Below are positions 11,699 to 23,639 of a DNA stretch of 64,000 nt, piece after piece. The translations under genes were made by a program, and so were the position numbers. The notes below the pieces were generated by a model. That model worked only from the letters and a program-made list of their open reading frames with translations, did not search any database and had not been told where the DNA came from. This DNA comes from Nageia nagi. Lineage: Eukaryota > Pinophyta. Positions within the stretch are counted from its first letter, which is position 1, and every line of letters begins with the position of its first letter. The stretch covers positions 80,600,001-80,664,000 of the forward strand of contig JBITNC010000001.1 of the NCBI GenBank assembly GCA_050084985.1. The letters are read 5' to 3'.

Positions 11699-13411
11699 TT
11701 AAATGGATGATTTTTTCCTACATAGACAAGTTTGCAAGGTACATTTTGTTTGAATTTGAACATAATTATCTAGTATATTGTAATTAATAGAAGGATTAGT
11801 TAACATAATGAGTGATGTATTTAATAAGCAAGGGTTATCAAGATGATTTATAATAAATGTTAGGTTTTGTTGCAAAGGGAGATGGTGGTTATAAGCAGAT
11901 ACATATTTTTCAATGTAATTAATTACATTTTGAATTGATTGAAAGTTATTCCATTGTAGCTTTGCAATATCAAGCATGTTTTGTAACTAGAGGAAGCCAT
12001 GAATATGAGTAGATCCTCTATGTTTCCATTCATACCTAGTAATGTTAAGAATTAGCCAGTAGATAAGGATGAATATAATGAAAAATAAATTTAAAATATA
12101 ATAAATAGTATACATATACCAATATTCCTTTGCATCAAGGAGCTTTTCTAATACTTCTTCATAATATATAGTAAACTGATGATGCATATACATTGCAATG
12201 AGGTATGGATTTTGAATTATATTTTGTACCCTCCATTTGGAGGTAATTTGAGGATTTGTTGATGCTAAATTTGACATTATGTTTTGTAGGTCTTCCCATT
12301 TTGTATCTATCATATTAAGAGTGAAGAATAACGTATGCCATCTTATTTGAATGATCATGTCTAATAATTCTACTCTATGAAGATTCTAAAATTATTTTGT
12401 ACCTCAAATAGATGAGTCAAAATGCATCAGATGGTCAAAAATATTATCATTAGGTGCATCTTTCAATTTTTGTTGAAGATCATAAATTATTATTGGTAAA
12501 CTATCATTGATGTCTTTTGTGGCAAACATATAAGCTATTGATTAACTTTGATGACACATCATTATATTGAGTTTGAAATATCATAATGATGGGTGTTGGC
12601 CAAATTTATTATAATGATACAGTAGAAGGTGTAGAACATATTCATGTAGTTGTACTTTCTTCATAGGTTATTATTTGAATGATGCTTCACCTTTTGGGAA
12701 TAGAGTAGGAAATACCATTACAAATAATTTGTTAGTGATGAACTTATTGATGGTTGTCATAGTGATGGGAGGCCATTCAATAATGAGAATTGGACGTCCT
12801 TCTTCTAGTTGTAATAAAGAACACAATTCTTCAACCTCTCTACATGTTGGTGGAAGGTTTTCCACAAAAGAACTTGTTTTATGGATGTCATCTTATTTTC
12901 ATGGAATTTCTCTCAATGAGTTATGGGTTAACAATTATGGTCTATAGAAGATTAAAAATATCTATGGATGTATCTGGAAAATTTGATAATTTATCTTCAT
13001 CTAATTGTACTTATTTATAGTATGAATCATATTTAATCTTGAAGTGTAATTCTTCTTATACATGGCTACTACTAACATAGAATTTGTATTGTTGATCTCT
13101 CATATTTTTCCTATTCACTATTAAAATATCTAACCCATTTAAATTTCTTGGTAAGTGAGTTCCAATTGCAGATATATCATGAGGAAAGAAAATAGTTTGA
13201 CCACTATATTGTAGTTGGTCTCCTTTTACATATGTAACCTGAATGATAGGACTGATTCTTACTATCAACATCTCCTTAATTTGAGTTAACTTTTGTAAAC
13301 ATGGGGGTTGTTCACTAGGGTCCACGGTGTTCCACTTTGAGAAGCCATGACAATTATTTTCTAAAATACATCTATAAAAAAGTAAAATTTCCATGTATTT
13401 ATTGAATTTTG
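11699..13411 (-). pseudogene. Helitron Rep (replication-initiator) domain relic
   Basis: Helitrons move by rolling-circle replication with a Rep-helicase protein. Reading down the minus strand: 13,411-13,060 matches the N-terminal region (LTQIKEMLIVRISP, GTHLPRNLNGLDILIV); 12,865-12,671 has INKFITNKLFVMVFPTLFPK; about 12,665-12,000 gives the Helitron-like N domain (LHEYVLHLLLYH, RYEWKHRGSTHIHGFL). The STHIHGF segment carries the His-hydrophobic-His metal-binding motif of HUH nucleases. 11,977-11,699 adds VQIQTKCTLQTCLCRKK, matching the Cys-containing stretch further on. The catalytic Tyr region and the helicase are absent, cut off at the gypsy LTR. A ~85-base in-frame insert before YEWKHRG has GT..AG ends and could be an intron. 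Several stops and frameshifts make it non-functional. The 5' side is broken by copia element D. Confidence 0.8.
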
Positions 13412-15505
13412 TGTGACATTGAGGGGGCTGAATCAATGTGTCTAAAAACTAAATGCAAATTTTTCACTTTTGAAATCAAGGTGATGCAAAACTAAAATCC
13501 AATGAGCAAGCACATAAAAAATAACACACAACATAAGATGTAACAAGGTTCACTAGTTTGGCTACATCCCTAGAAATGACTACTTGGAATCCAATCCAAA
13601 TCTAGCCATAAAAATGTTATAATATTTTACAGCACCCACAGTAAGGAATAGCATCAACTACCCTGTTGTTCTGTAGCACCAATTGTAAGGACCACTAACT
13701 TCTCTCACTAGGAACCTACTTGATGAACTCAAATAAAGAAGATAAAGGATTGATTATAGTTCACACAAGATCTTAAATAATTTGGCATAAAACACCATCT
13801 TTGTTCACTCTTGTATTTTCTCATTTCATCTCCACTATACTTCACACACACTCTCAATTATTTCTACACACACACACTTCTCACACTTGTCTAGAAAAAT
13901 ATGAAACAGATCTGCAACACTAAGAATATTAACCATTACCTTATCATAAAGGAAAATTGAATTCCATTACTAATAAGATGCTCTTGACTCATTCCATATG
14001 CTGCTCCATGAAGATGAGACCTAATACCATGCACATAAGTAAACCAATTGCCAAATTATGCATATTAAAAAAACTTTTAGGCATTAACATGATTCTGAAT
14101 ATCAAGAGACCCGATTAGTTACTTCTTTAATATGAAACATATTCTTTCCAAAAGCTTTACCACCAAATCTATAGCTTCAACTATTCAATTCATGCTAACC
14201 CACTCTAGACACTTGTCAACTAAAAACACCCCAAAATGGACCAAGAAATTGTTGCTAAAATACTGGAGGGAATATCCTTCATACATTGCTCAAAATAATA
14301 CTACACTACCAACATACAAACCTAAGAAAATTAAAATATTACAGAATTGGTTCATGAAAATACATCGATTGGATCCAAAACATGTGTTTCAAGTCCATAT
14401 GTCACGAAATGGTATTACAATTTTTACATAAGTGTCGAATGACCTCTAACAACCCATATTTATTTTTTGATAATCTCAATAGAAAATAGTTTTCAAAAGA
14501 GACACCATATCATAAAAACTCTCTAATATAAAAAAGAGAGTGATATTTCTTTTAATAAAAAATAAAACATATTCTCAAAAACTTCTTCACACAATAGTCA
14601 AACTTAGTCCAAAAGTATTCGGCCACATGTCACTTGGAGAGAGAAAATAATTACACATAACAAGGATGCCTCAAAGAATCTACCAAGTGTCATAACTAGA
14701 CTAGATGCATTTCATCAAACATTTCACAAGTTTTCTCAAAAACCATAGTAAGCATTTCATCAAACCTTTCACTGCCAAAATTGGTCTCAACACTTAGCAA
14801 AAATTCTGCCTATCATTTCATCAAACACATAGCAAGCATCCTCGTTCACTAACTTCTAGACCTTGGATTGAGATGAACCAAAAATCAAAGTTGTGAGATT
14901 TTTGTGCTGATTACAAATATACAACTAGAAATCAAATATCTCAACTCAAACTCATGGAATTTCTTTTTTTCTTTATTGTCCCAAAAAGTGCACCAACCTA
15001 CAAAAAGTTACTAAGTGGTATTTTGTAACTTATACCATTTCCACTTTGATTTCTAAATTGATCCAAAATTTGGACCACATATTTGTGGTTTATAGTAATA
15101 TATATGTGCTAAATTTTAGCCTCTAACTCATCACCATTTTCTTGCAATTTGACTTACACAAAGCCAATTTCACCCAAACTTCTGACTTCTCCAAAATCCA
15201 CAAGAATGGCCAAAAATGAACCAACATGAAATTTGACCATTCTAATGTTGCACACAAGTTTTTTATCAACCCAAAAATTGATCCAAATCATATCTAGTTA
15301 TCTATCACCTTCCATTTGGATTTTAGCCCCATTGACAGCTTTTGGTAACTACTGACAACTTTTGGTCCCTTTATCATTTTTACATTCAATAACTTTGCAA
15401 GTCTTATCAATGTCATTACTGTGACATGTGTCACCATGGAAACCTTATGCACACTAATATTATCTTATTGAAAATAATGATAACACCACTACACCATACT
15501 TAACA
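13412..15505 (-). repeat. Element D left LTR (3' LTR in element orientation)
   Basis: Matches 20,751-22,761 along its whole length. It runs from 'tgtgacattg' to 'acttaaca' on the + strand, giving TG...CA ends. It holds about 48 bases near 14,720 absent from the other LTR, flanked by a repeated 'catttcatcaaac', which suggests slippage or deletion in the right copy. Confidence 0.85.
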
Positions 15506-15519
15506 ATCTCCTCCTTTGG

Positions 15520-17330
15520 AATTGTTGGCAACACATACTCAAAAACTTGTTACTCTTCACCCCCTTTGACAACAAATAAAAAGGGGTGCCTTGGACTCCC
15601 TGTGAGTTCATGCACATAATAATCATATGTAAATTAGTATATAAGAGAACATAATTATATAATATCAAAAAGATAAGAAGTACAAAATTAGTCCCTTTGA
15701 GATTGTGTGCCCAAGAGCTAGTCAATACTTGGACAATATCACCACTCCCAATTTCTTTCACATGTACTCAAAAACTTCCTTGGGTAATGGTTTAGTAAAG
15801 ATATTTGCTACTTTCTAATGTGGGAACAAATTGCAACTTTACCTCTCCTTCTGCAACCTTTTCTTTAAGAAATGGTACCAAATTGTAATGTGTTTCATTC
15901 TTGAATACATGCTCAAATTCTTGGAAATATTGATTGCACTTGTATTATCACAAATAATTGAGATGGGATCAATGATCTGAATACCTAGATCCTTCTTCAT
16001 TTATTTCATCCATAAAACCCGTATACAACATGATGTTGTTGTTATGTACTTTGCTTTCATTGACAATGATACCGATTCTTGTTTCTTACTATGCTAGCCA
16101 ACAAGATTGTTGCCCAAGTAAAATGCACCACCACTGGTGCTCTTCCTATCATTTATACACCCTGCCCAATATACATCTGAGAAAGTAATGAGTGTGAAAT
16201 CCTTCCCCTTGGGATACCATAGGTTGTAGTCCATTATACCTTTGAGGTATTAAAAAATTTGTTTTACTTCAATCACATGTATCTCCTTTGGATTCACCTG
16301 AAATCATGCAACCATGCACACTACCTAAAGTATGTTAGGTTTGGTAGCTATCAAATATAATAGGCTCCCAATCATTGACATGTACATAGTTTGATCCACT
16401 GATGAGGACTTATCATCCTTGCTAAGCTTGCAACCTGTCATCATAGGAGTGCTCATAGGCTTGCAATCCTCCATAGTAAACTTTTTTAGCATCTCATTTA
16501 CATACTTGGTTTGTGAAATAAAAATACCATTCTTCAACTTATTAACTTATAAACCAATAAAATATGAAAGTTCACTTATCATTGACATCTCAAACTCTAT
16601 TTACATTTGGTCAGTAAAGTCTTTGCATATTTCATCATGGCTACCTTCAAAAATAATATCATCAACATAAATCACAATGATAATTTGATGATTATTTTCA
16701 AATTTAATGTAGATATTACTATACATCATACCTTTTTTGAAACCCTACTGATGAAGATAGCATCAAACCTAGAGTACCATGCTTGGGATGCTTATTTTAG
16801 ACCATAAAGTGCCTTTTTCAATTTGCACACAAAATTTGAGTTCTCACTTATCTGAAATCAATCTGGTTGCTTAATGTAGACTTCCTCCTCAAGCTTTCCA
16901 TTCAAAAATGCTAATTTTACATCCATCTAATAAACCTTGAAGTTCTTGTACACAACCAAAGCAAGAAACATGCGAATAGCCTCTAATTTGGCCACACAAG
17001 CAAAGGTTTCTTCAAAATCAATACCTTCAACCTAAGCATACCCTTTGCAAACCAATTTTGCTTTGTTCTTATCACTTTCCCATCTTCATTAAGAGTATTA
17101 TGAAAAACCCACTTAGTTCCAATAATATTTTTGTTTATAGGCCTTGTTACCAACTCCTAAGTCTGATTCTTTTCAATCTGGTCTTACTCTTCATCCATTA
17201 CCTTGATCTAACTCTCATCATGACTTGCCTCTATAATATTATTTGGTTTTATACTTGAAATAAGGGAATATGTTTGTGTTGTTCTTCTCCTTATCTAAAC
17301 TCCAGTATCTAGATCTCCAATTATTTGTTC
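15520..17330 (-). pseudogene. Element D reverse transcriptase / RNase H relic
   Basis: Minus-strand fragments follow the copia order. The segment 16,537-16,325 reads FISQTKYVNEMLKKF, then PMSTPM and MIGSLLYLIATKPNIL, which is the stretch after the RT active site leading to RNase H. Around 16,860-17,080 pieces of the RT N-terminal region appear in several frames. Around 15,850-15,900 KEKVAEGEVKLQFVPT is the terminal RNase H region. Frameshifts and stops every 20-60 codons mean no enzyme could be made. Confidence 0.75.
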
Positions 17331-17468
17331 ACTTGGATGATCCTTTTTCCATTTACTTATTTAGTATTTCTAGTTTCCCTCCATTTCTAAATCACTATGT
17401 GAGTCACTGGAGCCACTCTTTGGTTGCTTTTCATTATTGCCTTTTGGAGGTATTCGCATCTCATCAAT

Positions 17469-18340
17469 CTAAACATCTACACTCTCAATAATTTTCTTAA
17501 GTATTTTGTTGTAACACTTGTGAGCTTTGCTTTTTATTGAGTAACCAAAGAATATACCCTCATTTGCTCTTTCATCGAACTTACCAAGATTTTGTTCCAT
17601 CTTGTTGATGTAGCACTTACTCCTAAATACTTTGAAGTATCTTGCTAATTCCTTTTTGTTGAACCATAACTCATAGAGTGTCTTATTCTTATGCGACCTC
17701 AACATACACTTGTTCTAAATATAAATCATTGTGTGGATTGCTTCTTTCCAAAACCTGTTAACTATGTTATTTTTTATCAACATTGTTCGTACCATTTCTT
17801 GAACTGACTTGTTCTTTCTTCCTACCACACCATTTTGTTGAGGTGTCCTTGTTGCAAAAAGTTATCTCCTAATACCATACTTGTGATAAAACTCATTGAA
17901 ATCATCTAAAATAAACTCACCTCCTCTATCTGATCTCAAACATTTGATCCTCGTCCCAACCTAATTTTCCACTTGATTCTTGAATGTCTCAAAGTTTTCA
18001 AGTGCTTTTGACTTGTGTTTCAAAAATTATATCCATATCATCCTAAAATAATCATATATGCATAACATAAAGTATGTATCCCCATTTATACTTTGCATCC
18101 TCATAGGACCACATAAATCAGTATGAACAAGCTCTAAGGGTTTGCTAGAATAATACTCCTTTGTCTTGAGAGTGGATCTACTGAGCTTACCCTTTTGACA
18201 CGAAGAACAAATACTATTTGGTGGTTTCCTGATACTTGGAATATCTTAAAGTTTCTCCTTTGAACTGATCTTGACTAAGTTATCAAAGTTGATGTGTCCA
18301 AGCTCTTGTGCCAAAGTCAATCTTTAGCCTCCTTTCCAAG
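17469..18340 (-). pseudogene. Element D integrase relic
   Basis: From high to low coordinates: a zinc-binding region (LGHINFDNL, SSCQKGK), the first catalytic Asp segment (LVHTDLCGPM), the second (CLRSDRGGEF), the region of the third acidic residue (TPQQNGVVG, where the usual Glu is Gly), and a C-terminal part ending in KVFRSKCYINKM and GIFFGYSIKSKAHKCYN (17,705-17,469). Integrase would insert the cDNA copy. Broken by multiple stops and frame changes. Confidence 0.75.
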
Positions 18341-18479
18341 CAAGCATGATCCCTTTGAAGTCTCTTTTAGTGTATATAGATTTTTGAAAGTCCTTGTGCC
18401 AACTACTACCAATTTACCATTATTTTCTCATCTGATTTCACACCTTTGCATTTTAAAAATTACATCATGACCTCTATAA

Positions 18480-18720
18480 TAAATCTAATCTACACTCAAT
18501 AAGTTATATTTTAGACTAATCACAAATAAAACCTATTCTAATTTGATTTTACCAACACTTATCTTCACTGTGCCTTTATCAACTATCTTTGCTCCATCAT
18601 TATTTCCAAATTTGATTGAACCTCCTTCATATTATTGCAACTTTTCAAAATTTTGTTTATCACCTATCAATGACTTGAGCATCCACTGCTTAGTATCCAT
18701 GAAGCTAGTTTATCCTATAC
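18480..18720 (-). pseudogene. Element D aspartic protease relic
   Basis: A minus-strand segment near 18,690 reads WILSSGCSSH, the copia protease motif WILDSGC.. with the catalytic Asp replaced by Ser, followed by two stops. Downstream pieces (VDKGTVKISVGKI, VLFVISLKYNLLSV) match the rest of the small protease fold. Clearly inactive. Confidence 0.6.
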
Positions 18721-18744
18721 TCTAAGAGCTATTTGTACTATCAA

Positions 18745-20723
18745 GGATTATTTTTCTTCTTTTGAATTTTCCTTCTCTTTCCATTCCTTCTTGATACATG
18801 TCTTAGTTTCTTGTATTATCTCTTCTTGTTTGGTTTGTTGTACCTATCTCTCTGGGATCTTTCTATTTTGTCTCATGCCCTATGATTGAAAAGATCTTCA
18901 CTGAAATTGATTGGAAGAGAATGTACTCCAACAAGTTCTTATAATGTGACCATTGTTGTGACATTTATAACATTCTATAGCATAATCCATCAATGGTGCA
19001 AATGTGTTTCTATTTAAGAAGTTTCTTGGACCTATATTATATTTGCACTCAGAGATTCTATATCCATACCCATTACACTTAAAATAATAACCAGAAAAGG
19101 ATTGAGTGAACCTAGGTTGTGGCTTTGCCATGTTGCAGTGGATGTCAAAAATCCATCTATTTAAGAAGTTTCTTCTCCTTTGATGTGCTACATGTGTGAA
19201 TCTATCATTGTGCATATTCCTGTCATTTCTAGTAGTATTATTTTGCCTTACATAAGATGGTTTTGCTTGATTGATCGATTTCTTTTCTTCTTTGATTTCT
19301 AATTTTTTATCTGCATCTTTAGAGGTTTTTCCTTCTTCAAAACCCAAACCAAATTTAATATTTGGAGATCTTTGTCTCTTTAGAATTTCATCTAACTTTA
19401 AAGATCCTCCCTCGAGTTTATGATACCCACTAACCTTATGACTCATCTTATCTAGTTGAAGACTCAACCCTGTAATCTCTACTTCTAATTTGCTACAGTA
19501 CTCAAATTTGGTAGTAAGTTGTTCTTCAAGATCCTTTGTTATTTTTCATACTTCTTCTACCTGCACTTTTAAGCTTATGATGATTTCATTTGCATAATCA
19601 AGTTTTCAAGAATTTTTCCTATACTTTTTCCTTTCTATCTCTAATTCTTATGGAGCTGCAATTAGTTCTCCTTCCAAATTGACTTCTGCTTCAATTTTTT
19701 CTTCCAATTTTTGTTTCATTTTTAATTTTTCCTCTTTAAATGCCATGAAGAGTGCTTCATCAAACTCTTCTTCTGATTATTCATTTGAGTTAGCTTTTGA
19801 TGAACTAATGTTCTTGGAAATAAAGCTTTTCTTCTTGAAATTATATTTTTTGAAATTTGATTTTATCTTCCAACCACTTCTCTTTTTGTGTGAACTTTCA
19901 TCATCTTAGTTCTTTTCTTTGTGCAAACATTTTGCTGCAAAATACCCTATGCCTCCATAATTGAAACATTTAAAAGGCAATTTTCCTTTGTATTTTCCTT
20001 TTCCCTTTTTTAGCTTTCTAACAAAGTGCACTTCCAATTCGTGTGAAGATTCTTCTTCTTATGATCATTATTTTTCTTTTATATTTTTATTTGCTTTGAA
20101 AGAAACTTCCCTATCTATGGATTTGGACTTGCCTATTCTCATTTCATAAGCTATTAGTGAACCATGCATTTCATCCATACTTAAAGCATTTAAATCTTTT
20201 GCTTCTTCTATAGCAGAAATTTTTGAATCAAATCTTTGAGGAAGTGAACATAATACCTTTTTCATAATGACTGAGTCTTGAATCTTTTTATTGAATTCTT
20301 TAATCGCATTGATCACTTCATTGACCCTTAGCATGTATGCTTCTATATTTTCATCTTTAAAGTCTCAAACTACACTTGATGAGTTTGAAGCTTAGCCTCC
20401 TTTATCTTCACATCTCCATCATGAATAATTTTTAATTTATCCAATATTTCTTTTGTTGATTCATAATTCATCACTTTTACTAGCTCACTATCCACCAATT
20501 CACACATGATGGCATTCTTTGCCTTCGAGTTATTTTCATATGCCTTCTCATCTGTTGCATTTGTAATAGGCATGAAAGGTGTGGTATAGCCATTTTTTGT
20601 GGCCTCCCAAATCTCATATTCCAAGGCACTAAGAGAAGTTTACATCTTGACTCTCTAAAAAGCAAAGTTAGTGCCATTAAATAATGGAGCTTTATTTAAA
20701 GAGAACCCTTCACCTGAAGCCAT
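18745..20723 (-). pseudogene. Element D gag relic with zinc knuckles
   Basis: Starts at a minus-strand ATG at 20,723 (MASGEGFSLNKAPLFNGTNF), directly inside the right LTR. A UBN2/copia-type gag core follows (EYEIWEATKNGY, then KEAKLQTHQV, VLCSLPQRFDSK). Near 19,960 lies a decayed CCHC knuckle (KCFNYGGIGYFAAKC) in which one Cys and the His have both become Tyr, G-to-A type changes. A Glu/Lys-rich coiled-coil stretch follows, then LDEILKRQRSPNIKFGLGF, and at 18,898-19,467 two more knuckles, one changed (FKCNGYGYRISEC) and one intact (CYKCHNNGHIIRTC). The first stop replaces an expected Trp soon after the start. Confidence 0.8.
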
Positions 20724-20750
20724 TATGTCATGTATAATTATTGAACTTCT

Positions 20751-22761
20751 TGTGACACTGAGAGGGGGGGTGAATCAATGTGTCTAAAAACTAAATGCAA
20801 ATTTTTCACTTTTAAAATCAAGGCAATACAAAATTGAAATCAAATGAGCAAGCACATCAAAAATAACACACAACACAAGATATAATGAGGTTCAACAATT
20901 TGGATACATTCTCAAAAATGACTACTTGGACTCTAATCCAAATCCACCCATAAAAATGTTACAATATTTTGTAGCACCCACTATAAGGAATAGCATTAAC
21001 TACCTTATTGTTATGTATCACCAACTGTAAGGACCACCGACCCCTCTCACCAAGCACCCACTTGATGAACTTAAACAAAGAAGATAAAGGATTGATTATA
21101 GTTCACACAAGATCCTAAATGATTTAGCTCAAAACACTGTCTCTATTCACTCTTGTATTTTCTCACTTCATCTCCACTATAATTCACACACACTCTTAAT
21201 TATTTCTACACACACACTTCTCACACATGTCCAAAAAAATATGAAATGGATCTGTAACACCTAGAATATTAACCATTTCCTTATCATAAAGAAAAACTAA
21301 ATCTTGTTACTAATAAGATGCTCTTAACTCATTCCATATGTTGCTCCATGAAGATGAGACCCAATACCATGCACACAAGTAAACCAACTGACAAACTATG
21401 CATATTAAAAAAAATTTAGGCATTAATATTAAGATACAATATCAGTTACCTCTCCAATTTGAAATATCTTCTTTACAAAAGCTCTACCACCAAATCTATA
21501 GCTTCAACTATTCAATTCATACTAACCCACTCTACACACCTATTAACTAAAAATACCCCAAAACGGATCGAGAAACTATTGCTAAAATACTAGAGGGAAT
21601 ATACTTCACACACTACTCAAAATAATACTACATTGCCAACACATAAACCTAGGAAAATTAAAATATTGCAAAACTAATTCATGAAAATACATCAATTGGA
21701 TCTAGAATGCATGTTCCACAATTTTTGCATAAGTGTGTAATGACCTCTAATAACTCGTATTTATTTTTTGATATTCTCAATAGAAAATAGTTTTCAAAAG
21801 AGACACCATATCATAAAAACTCTCCAATCCAAAAATGGTAATGCCATTTCTTTTAATAAGAAATAAAATATATTCTCAAAAAAAAATTCATCGAATAGTC
21901 AAACTTAGTCCAAAAGTATTCAACCGCATGTCACTTGGAGAGAGAACATAATTACACATAGTAAGGATGCCTCAAAGAATCTACCAAGTGTCATAACTAG
22001 ACTAGATGCATTTCATCAAACATTTCACTGCCAAAACTAGGCTCAACACTTAGCAAAAATTTTGCCTATCATTTCATCGAACACATACCATGCATTCTCT
22101 TTCACTAACTTCTAGACCTCAGATTGAGATGAACCAAAAACCAAAGTTGTGATATTTTTTATTTTGATTATAAATATATAAATATAAATCAAATATCTTA
22201 ACTCAAACTCATGGAATTCCTCTTTTTCTTTGTTGTCCCAAAAAGTGCACCAACCTGCAAAAGGTTACTAAGTGGCATTTTGTAACTTGTACCATTTCTA
22301 CCTCGATTTCCACCTTGATCCAAAATTTGGACCACATATTTGTGGTATATAGGAATATATATGTTCTAAATTTTAGCCTCTAACTCATCACTATTTTCTT
22401 GCAATTTGAATTTCACAAAACCAATTTCACCCAGATTTTTGACTTCTCCAAAATCCATAAGAATGCCCAAAAATGAACCAACATGAAATTTGACCATTCC
22501 AATGCTGCCATAAGTTTTTTATCAACCCAAAAACTAATCCAAACTATATCTAGTTGTCCATTATCTTCCATTTGCATTTTGGCCCTCTTGATAGCTTTTG
22601 GTAACTCATGATAACTTTTGGTCCCTTTATCGTTTTTGCATCCGATAACTTTGCAAATCTTGTCGATGTCATTCCTATGACATGTGTAACCATGGAAACC
22701 TTATGCACACTGATCTCATCATGTTTACAACAATGACAACACTGTTGCACTGTACTCAATA
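20751..22761 (-). repeat. Element D right LTR (5' LTR in element orientation)
   Basis: Partner of 13,412-15,505. Starts 'tgtgacactg' and ends near 'actcaata'; the terminal CA has decayed to TA. About 80 bases shorter than its partner, mostly through the loss near 22,030. Confidence 0.85.
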
Positions 22762-23639
22762 GTATTTTCCTTATTTTAATTCTTGGATATCATTCCATGC
22801 ACACAGAATGTGTTATCATACTTGCATTGAGATTATCAACTCTAACCTAGTTACTTCTATGTTGCAATTGATTTTTACAAGCTCTTCTTGCTTGCATTAT
22901 GTGATTTTATTTTTCTATTAAAAAGATATGTTGTATATCAATATAATGAGATATCAAATTTAAGAATGGAAAAATAAGTCATGTAACATAACATTATTTT
23001 ATGTACATTTTATTGTATATAAATCAAAATATTCCAAAGCTTATTTTTAAAAAATAAAAATATTTTATATGAAACTCAACTCCCTCCACTACTACCATTG
23101 AAATTAAAGATTCAAAAAAATATAAGTTGTATATATGTAGAACTTCAAAATTGAAAAAAGTTTAGATATTATCCATAGCATTAGCAATAACAATTTTTTT
23201 TGGAGAAATAAAAATATGGCTTACATGTACATTAACATCCAACATAATTAAAAGAATTGAAAGAGATAACATTATGTGGAAGTAAAACATTTCATGTACA
23301 AAAACAACTTGATATTCATTTAATACATATGTTTTTTATGGAAAGTAATCTTTACAAAGATGAGTTTTCAATGTACAAGAGTTTGACTAAGCTATAAAAT
23401 TTATATAATATTTTTTTTATAAAAGGGTAAACATATTATCAAAAAATGACATTGGGTTTTGAGAGGGTTCGCAAAACCTATTACGATGTAGATATATCAA
23501 TGTTTTTCCATATCGATGAAACAAAACCACTTATATCATATTGTTGCTTACATACCACTATATCATAGCTAAATTATAGCCAACCTATACATCAAAACTA
23601 ATCTAATTATACCTAGCCTATAGATACAAAATGGTTGGG
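22762..23639. other. AT-rich DNA between element D and the RPA relic
   Basis: No gene seen. A ~60-base block at about 23,421-23,483 ('aaaagggtaa' to 'cgcaaaaccta') has a diverged partner at about 39,151-39,212; both contain a short inverted pair (GGGTTTT/AAAACCT). Family not recognised. Confidence 0.5.

Larger units (their letters stand above)
13412..22761 (-). mobile_element. Copia element D, full length, decayed
   Basis: A 9.35-kb minus-strand Ty1/copia element with two ~2-kb LTRs and an internal region in the order gag, zinc knuckles, protease, integrase, reverse transcriptase, RNase H, all broken by stops and frameshifts. The polypurine tract (minus-strand AAAGGAGGAGAT, 15,506-15,517) directly abuts the left LTR. 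No tRNA-Met primer site is recognisable beside the right LTR, and I see no target-site duplication. LTRs differ at about 13% over the first ~165 aligned bases, so the insertion is old. It lies between the Helitron Rep and RPA relics. The long coiled-coil gag resembles the SIRE-like side of plant copia (tentative). Confidence 0.85.

Noticed and set aside
12675-13020. Plus-strand frames of 76-90 residues
   Set aside because: Antisense to the Helitron Rep relic, whose family match is on the minus strand.
17058-17491. Plus-strand hydrophobic frames suggesting membrane proteins
   Set aside because: Antisense to the copia D integrase/RT relic; AT-rich antisense sequence often translates as Phe/Leu-rich peptides.
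13407-22766. Target-site duplication for element D
   Set aside because: Left flank TTTTG and right flank GTATT do not match under any boundary I tried, so I do not claim one.
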